Assembly (NCBI RefSeq): GCF_014647455.2
Contig: NZ_BMPF01000001.1
Span: 434,001-498,000 of the forward strand
DNA from: Halarchaeum grantii
GTDB taxonomy: Archaea > Halobacteriota > Halobacteria > Halobacteriales > Halobacteriaceae
Length of the DNA stretch: 64,000 nucleotides
Direction: 5' to 3'
In this document: positions 59,815 through 64,000 of the stretch, in pieces
How the letters are laid out: each line of letters starts with the position of its first letter
How positions within the stretch are numbered: position 1 is the first letter of the stretch
Notes under the pieces: generated by a model
Told to the model about the DNA's origin: nothing
Databases searched by the model: none
What the model saw: only the letters and a program-made list of their open reading frames with translations
Program-made: the position numbers and the translations under genes

Positions 59815-59822
59815 CGAACGGT

Positions 59823-60221
59823 ATGAGTCAGTCGTACGACCGGGGCCTCGTCGAGGACTTCGGCCGGTGGCGGGAGTTCTCCGCCGGCATGTGGGCCTGG
59901 GTGTTCCACAAATTCACGGGATGGGTACTCATCGGGTACCTGTTCACCCACATCGCCGTGCTCAGCTCCGCGCTGAGCGGGCAGGCAGCCTACACGAACA
60001 CGCTTCAGGGCCTCGAAGCGATCGCGATCGTCCGGGTGTTGGAGATCGGCCTCCTCGCCGTCGCCGTCTTCCACATCCTCAACGGGATCAGACTCCTCTT
60101 CGTCGACCTCGGAGTCGGTCTCGATCTCGAAACGCAGGAGAAGAGCTTCTACGCGTCGCTGATCCTCACCGGGATCATCGTCGTCGCGAGCGTGCCGGTC
60201 TTCATCGAGGGGGCGTTCTGA
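59823..60221 (+). CDS. sdhC: Succinate dehydrogenase membrane subunit C
   Basis: 132 residues, three transmembrane helices. His29 and His43 ([15 protein letters not shown]) could bind haem b. It anchors the SdhAB catalytic part and passes electrons to menaquinone. First gene of sdhCDBA; the next gene starts 1 base after its stop codon. Confidence 0.93.
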   Translation: MSQSYDRGLVEDFGRWREFSAGMWAWVFHKFTGWVLIGYLFTHIAVLSSALSGQAAYTNTLQGLEAIAIVRVLEIGLLAVAVFHILNGIRLLFVDLGVGLDLETQEKSFYASLILTGIIVVASVPVFIEGAF

Positions 60222-60222
60222 C

Positions 60223-60585
60223 ATGGCGGAACGCTACTCCTCGTTCAACCGCGGCGGCACCCGCTGGTTCCTCCAGCGCGTCACGGCGGTGTTCCTCGTC
60301 GTCACGCTCGCCTTCCACTTCTACCTCCTCCACTTCGTCAACCACGCGCCGGAGATCACCTTCGCGGGCAGCGCCGGGCGCTACAGCGTCCCCATCTACT
60401 TCGTCACGATGGTGCTGTTCCTCGCCGCCGCGACGTTCCACGGCGTGAACGGCATCTACAACGCCCTCGTGAATCAGGGCGTCACCGGCACGCCGAAGCG
60501 CGCCGCGAAGTGGGTACTGGGTATCGCGGGCGTCCTCCTCTTCGTGCAGGGCGTGCGCGTCGCACTCGTCCTCATGGGAGCCTAA
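60223..60585 (+). CDS. sdhD: Succinate dehydrogenase membrane subunit D
   Basis: 120 residues, three transmembrane helices. Candidate haem or quinone ligands His32 and His41 (AFHFYLLHFVNH) and a His in TFHGVNGIYNAL. Follows sdhC by 1 base and precedes sdhB by 2 bases. Confidence 0.92.
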   Translation: MAERYSSFNRGGTRWFLQRVTAVFLVVTLAFHFYLLHFVNHAPEITFAGSAGRYSVPIYFVTMVLFLAAATFHGVNGIYNALVNQGVTGTPKRAAKWVLGIAGVLLFVQGVRVALVLMGA

Positions 60586-60587
60586 CA

Positions 60588-61433
60588 ATGAGCACACAGA
60601 CACCAGACACCGACACCGACGACACGGACCCGCAGGCCGAACGGATGGCTCGCAAGGAAGCCCGCGCCGAGGAGCGCGATGACGCGTCCTCCGCGCCCGA
60701 CGTGGGCGAGGACGCGATCACGCTGAAGGTCTTCCGCTACGACCCGGAGGTCGCGGAGAAGCAGGAACCCCGTTTCGACACGTTCCACGTCCCCCGCGAA
60801 CCCGGCATCACCGTCCTCGACGCGCTCATCTACGCCCGCGACACGTACGACTCCAGTCTGACCTTCCGGCACTCCTGCCGGCAGGCGGTCTGCGGGAGCG
60901 ACGCGCTGTTCATCAACGGCACGCAGCGCCTCGGCTGTCAGACGCAGGTCGCCGACCTCGATGACTCCGAGACGGTGCGCGTCGAGCCGCTCCCGCACCG
61001 CGACGTCGTCAAGGACCTCGTCGTGGACATGGACCACTTCTACGACCAGATGCACGCCGTCGAGCCCTACTTCAGCCCCACCGAGGAGCCCGAGGGCGAG
61101 CAGCTGCAGTCGCGCGAGAACCGCGAGAAGATCAAGATGAGCACGCGCTGCATCTGGTGTGGCGCCTGCATGTCCTCGTGCAACATCGCCGCCGGTGACA
61201 ACGAGTATCTCGGCCCGGCGGCCATCAACAAGGCGTATCGCTTCTACTTCGACGAGCGCGAGGACGACGAGCGCCAGGAGGAGCGCCTGAAGATCATCGA
61301 GCAGGAGCACGGCGTCTGGCGCTGTCAGACCCAGTTCTCCTGCACGACCGTCTGCCCGAAGGACATCCCGCTCACGGAGCACATTCAGGAACTGAAGCGC
61401 GAAGCCGTCAAGCAAAATCTCAAATTCTGGTGA
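60588..61433 (+). CDS. sdhB: Succinate dehydrogenase iron-sulfur subunit
   Basis: 281 residues. The [2Fe-2S] part has SCRQAVCGSDALF and RLGCQTQV. The C-terminal part has CIWCGACMSSC for [4Fe-4S] and CQTQFSCTTVCPKDI for the [3Fe-4S]/cluster ring. The N-terminal ~50 residues are an acidic halophilic extension. Start at 60588. sdhA starts 7 bases after its stop. Confidence 0.95.
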   Translation: MSTQTPDTDTDDTDPQAERMARKEARAEERDDASSAPDVGEDAITLKVFRYDPEVAEKQEPRFDTFHVPREPGITVLDALIYARDTYDSSLTFRHSCRQAVCGSDALFINGTQRLGCQTQVADLDDSETVRVEPLPHRDVVKDLVVDMDHFYDQMHAVEPYFSPTEEPEGEQLQSRENREKIKMSTRCIWCGACMSSCNIAAGDNEYLGPAAINKAYRFYFDEREDDERQEERLKIIEQEHGVWRCQTQFSCTTVCPKDIPLTEHIQELKREAVKQNLKFW

Positions 61434-61440
61434 TATACTA

Positions 61441-63261
61441 ATGCACGAACACGACGTCATCGTCGTCGGTGGCGGCGGCGCGGGACTCCGCGCGGCCATC
61501 GGCGCACACGAGGCCGGCGCGGACGTGGCAATCGTCACGAAACTCCACCCGGTGCGCTCGCACACGGGCGCCGCCGAGGGCGGCATCAACGCGGCGCTCC
61601 GCGAGGGCGACGACTGGGAGCTGCACGCCTACGACACCGTCAAGGGCGGCGACTACCTCACGGACGCGCCCGCCGCCGAAACGCTCGCGCAGGACGCCCC
61701 CGACAACGTCGTCCAGCTCGAGAACTGGGGGATGCCCTTCAGTCGCGAGGAGGACGGCCGGATGAGCCAGCGCCCCTTCGGTGGGCTCTCCTTCCCCCGC
61801 ACGACGTACGCGGGCGCCGAGACCGGTCACCACCTCCTCCACACGCTCTACGAGCAGGTCGTCAAGCGCGGCATCACGGTCTACGACGAGTGGTACGTCA
61901 CCCGCCTCGCGGTGACGGACGAGGACGACCCCGCCGACCGCGAGTGTTACGGCTGCGTCGCGTGGGACATCCAGACCGGCGAAATCGCGGGCTTCCGCGG
62001 GCGCGACGGCGTCATCCTCGCGACCGGCGGCGACGGGCAGGTCTTCGACCACACGACGAACGCCGTCGCGAACACCGCCGACGGCGTCGCGATGGCGTAT
62101 CGCGTCGGCGTCCCCATCGAGGACATGGAGTTCGTCCAGTTCCACCCGACGACGCTCCCCTCCACGGGGGTGCTCATCTCCGAGGGGACGCGCGGCGAGG
62201 GCGGCATCCTCTACAACGACGAGGGCGAGCGCCTCATGTTCGAGTACGGCTACGCGACGAACGACGGCGAACTCGCCAGTCGGGACGTCGTCTCGCGCGC
62301 CGAGCTCACCGAGATCAACGCCGGGCGCGGCGTCGAGGACGAGTACGTCCACCTCGACATGCGCCACCTCGGCGAGGAGCGCATCATGGACCGCCTCGAG
62401 AACATCCTCCACCTCGCCGAGGACTTCGAGGGCGTCGACGGCCTCGAGAAGCCGATGCCGGTCAAGCCCGGCCATCACTACGAGATGGGCGGCATCGAGA
62501 CGAACGAGAACGGCGAGACCGTCGTCGACGGCCTCTACGCGGTCGGCGAGGCCGCCTGCGTCTCCGTCCACGGTTCGAACCGTCTCGGCGGGAACGCCCT
62601 CCCCGAACTCATCGTCTTCGGCGCACGCGCGGGACAGCACGCCGCCGGCGAGGACGTCGGCGAACCCGAGATTCCCGTCGGGAAGCGCGGTGAGGGCATC
62701 GAGGAGAGCGACGTCGACTTCCCGGTCGAACCCGGCGCGCTCAGCGCGTCCTCCGCCGTCGTCTCCGGCGAGGGCGCCGACGACGTCATCGCCAACGCCG
62801 TCGAAGCGGAGACCGAGCGCATCGACGGCCTCCTCGAGAAGGAGGAGGGCGTCAACCACGCCGAGGTCCGCTCGAAGATCCAGCGGACGATGACGGACAA
62901 CGTCAACGTCTTCCGCACCGAGGAGGGCATCGAGGAGGCCCTCGAAGTCATCCGGGAGGCCCGCGAGGAGTACGACGACGTCTACGTCGCCGACAAGTCC
63001 CGCACCTTCAACACCGACCTCCAGCACACCATCGAGACCCGGAACGTCATCGACGTCGCGGAGACCATCGCGATGGGCGCGCTCGCACGCGAGGAGTTCC
63101 GTGGCGCGCACTGGCGCAAGGAGCACCAGGAGCGCAAGGACGACGAGTGGCTCAAGCACACCTGCATCTCGTGGAGCAACGGGACGCCCGACCTCTGGTA
63201 CCGCCCCGTCCTCCTCGAGGGCGAGAACCAGACGTACGAGCCCAAAGAGCGCCACTACTAG
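61441..63261 (+). CDS. sdhA: Succinate dehydrogenase flavoprotein subunit
   Basis: 606 residues. FAD-binding GGGGAGLRAAIGAHEAGADV at the N-terminus and the covalent-FAD His in VRSHTGAAEGGI. The active-site blocks QFHPTTLP and GHHYEMGGIETN and HGSNRLGGNALPE are intact. The substrate-binding Arg-rich end (GAHWRKEHQERKDDEWLKHT) is present. It is the last gene of sdhCDBA, linking the citric acid cycle to the respiratory chain on the cytoplasmic face. Confidence 0.97.
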   Translation: MHEHDVIVVGGGGAGLRAAIGAHEAGADVAIVTKLHPVRSHTGAAEGGINAALREGDDWELHAYDTVKGGDYLTDAPAAETLAQDAPDNVVQLENWGMPFSREEDGRMSQRPFGGLSFPRTTYAGAETGHHLLHTLYEQVVKRGITVYDEWYVTRLAVTDEDDPADRECYGCVAWDIQTGEIAGFRGRDGVILATGGDGQVFDHTTNAVANTADGVAMAYRVGVPIEDMEFVQFHPTTLPSTGVLISEGTRGEGGILYNDEGERLMFEYGYATNDGELASRDVVSRAELTEINAGRGVEDEYVHLDMRHLGEERIMDRLENILHLAEDFEGVDGLEKPMPVKPGHHYEMGGIETNENGETVVDGLYAVGEAACVSVHGSNRLGGNALPELIVFGARAGQHAAGEDVGEPEIPVGKRGEGIEESDVDFPVEPGALSASSAVVSGEGADDVIANAVEAETERIDGLLEKEEGVNHAEVRSKIQRTMTDNVNVFRTEEGIEEALEVIREAREEYDDVYVADKSRTFNTDLQHTIETRNVIDVAETIAMGALAREEFRGAHWRKEHQERKDDEWLKHTCISWSNGTPDLWYRPVLLEGENQTYEPKERHY

Positions 63262-63308
63262 CGCTCGGGTTCCGCAAGCCGTTTTTCCGCGCCGCCCGTA
63301 GCGAGCGC

Positions 63309-63779
63309 ATGGAGATCACGCCGCTGCGCGACGTCGACCTCGACGCCTTCGTCGACGAGCTGTGGCTGCCCGCCCAGCGCGAGCTCGCGGCGATGACGTC
63401 GTACACGCTCGCGGACGACATCCGCGCGGGCGGCGTCTCGTACCACCGCAAGCGACTCGACAGCGACGACGCCATCACGTACGTCGGCTCGCTCGGTGAC
63501 GACCTCGTCGCGCACGTGAGCGCGGCCGTGCAGACGCCGTCACCGGTCTACGAGCAGATCCACGAGTGCCACGTCGGCGAGCTCTACGTCGACGGCTCGA
63601 TCCGGCGACGTGGCGCCGCGCGGGCGCTCCTCGACGCCGCAGAGCAGTGGGGGCGCGCGATGGACTGCGAGCGCCTCGACCTGAACGTCGACGTCCAGAA
63701 CGAGGCGGCGCGCGCGCTCTACGAGGACGTCGGCTACCGCGTCGAACGGCAGAACATGAAGAAGCCGCTGGACGACTAG
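63309..63779 (+). CDS. GNAT family acetyltransferase
   Basis: 156 residues. The acetyl-CoA loop is VDGSIRRRGAARALL and the C-terminal motif B is DLNVDVQNEAARALYEDVGY. Substrate unknown; it could be a protein or small-molecule acetyltransferase. It is convergent with, and overlaps by 4 bases, the GINS gene end. Confidence 0.88.
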   Translation: MEITPLRDVDLDAFVDELWLPAQRELAAMTSYTLADDIRAGGVSYHRKRLDSDDAITYVGSLGDDLVAHVSAAVQTPSPVYEQIHECHVGELYVDGSIRRRGAARALLDAAEQWGRAMDCERLDLNVDVQNEAARALYEDVGYRVERQNMKKPLDD

Positions 63780-64000
63780 TCGAGGCGCTCGGCGGCGTCA
63801 CGCTCGACGAGCGGGTCGACGTTCTCCTCGGGGAGGGTGACGACGTCGTCGGCTTCGAGCGTGTACGTGCGGTCGTCGACGCCGTATATCTCGCCGATGT
63901 CGCGCGTGATCCGGACGGTCGCGCGCTCGATTCGCGGCGCCTCGGTGTCGTCGTCCGCGTCGCCGGCCGCCTCGTCGCCGGCGTCACCACTCGCGTCCGG
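63776..64000 (-). CDS. Probable GINS-family replication protein, C-terminal end only
   Basis: 74 residues reach the window edge; the start is beyond 64000. After an acidic Asp/Ala linker (GDAGDEAAGDADDDTEA) comes ERATVRITRDIGEIYGVDD, TYTLEADDVVTLPEENVDP and LVERDAAERLD. This matches my knowledge of the C-terminal beta domain of haloarchaeal GINS proteins, which bridge MCM helicase and primase at the fork. Assignment is by resemblance only. Confidence 0.6.
   Translation of the reverse strand, partial: PDASGDAGDEAAGDADDDTEAPRIERATVRITRDIGEIYGVDDRTYTLEADDVVTLPEENVDPLVERDAAERLD

Overview
This window comes from a haloarchaeon (class Halobacteria). It is GC-rich, its proteins are very acidic (Asp/Glu-rich), and most genes have no Shine-Dalgarno site but an archaeal TATA-like box about 25-30 bases before the start codon. 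It also carries typical archaeal genes: Orc1/Cdc6, L37e with an LSm protein, pelota, archaeal Elp3, UPF0179, and a gamma-glutamylcysteine-type GshA. I cannot fix the genus from sequence alone.

Layout. 1-4400: tRNA-Leu(GAG); a candidate replication origin in which an orc1/cdc6 gene is flanked by outward-facing arrays of ORB-like repeats (three on the left, two on the right); purF; and the lsm-rpl37e pair. 4500-12450: M42 aminopeptidase, a zinc metalloprotease homologue, a Dna2-like Cas4-nuclease/helicase fusion, a frameshifted metallo-beta-lactamase gene and pelota. 12450-23360: DUF4013 protein, an NFACT/RqcH homologue (ribosome quality control, near pelota), panE, elp3, a degenerate RecJ/DHH protein with S1 and OB domains, tdk and mutY. 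23390-30913: an atypical response regulator coupled to a P-loop-like protein, a class III aminotransferase and several membrane proteins, including a SLC13 carrier. 30915-33642: a PadR regulator, a candidate small structured RNA with its own promoter and terminator, and a dhaKLM dihydroxyacetone kinase operon. 33740-45616: gshA with a possible leader peptide, folD and glyA (one-carbon metabolism), a CHAT-type protease, a TbsP-like regulator, an E1-like/YcaO protein, DUF63 and an inositol-phosphatase-like enzyme. 45809-50423: tRNA-Leu(CAA) and a large type IIG restriction-modification enzyme whose target-recognition part is a compositionally foreign block. 50425-59726: DUF309, two AstE/aspartoacylase-like enzymes, an intron-containing tRNA-Glu, an MFS carrier, a fused beta-oxidation enzyme, a DNA glycosylase and a RimK ligase fused to a RimB-type aspartic protease. 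59823-64000: the sdhCDBA operon, a GNAT acetyltransferase and the 3' end of a probable GINS gene.

Most of the window is ordinary chromosomal core. The parts most worth a second look are the two-sided ORB array at orc1, the mosaic type IIG enzyme, the standalone ncRNA candidate next to dhaKLM, the orphan CHAT protease and orphan YcaO protein, the RimK-RimB fusion beside an aspartoacylase, the intron in tRNA-Glu, and a recurring hairpin that starts exactly at the stop codon of several minus-strand genes. No CRISPR array, intact insertion sequence, integrase or rRNA gene was found.
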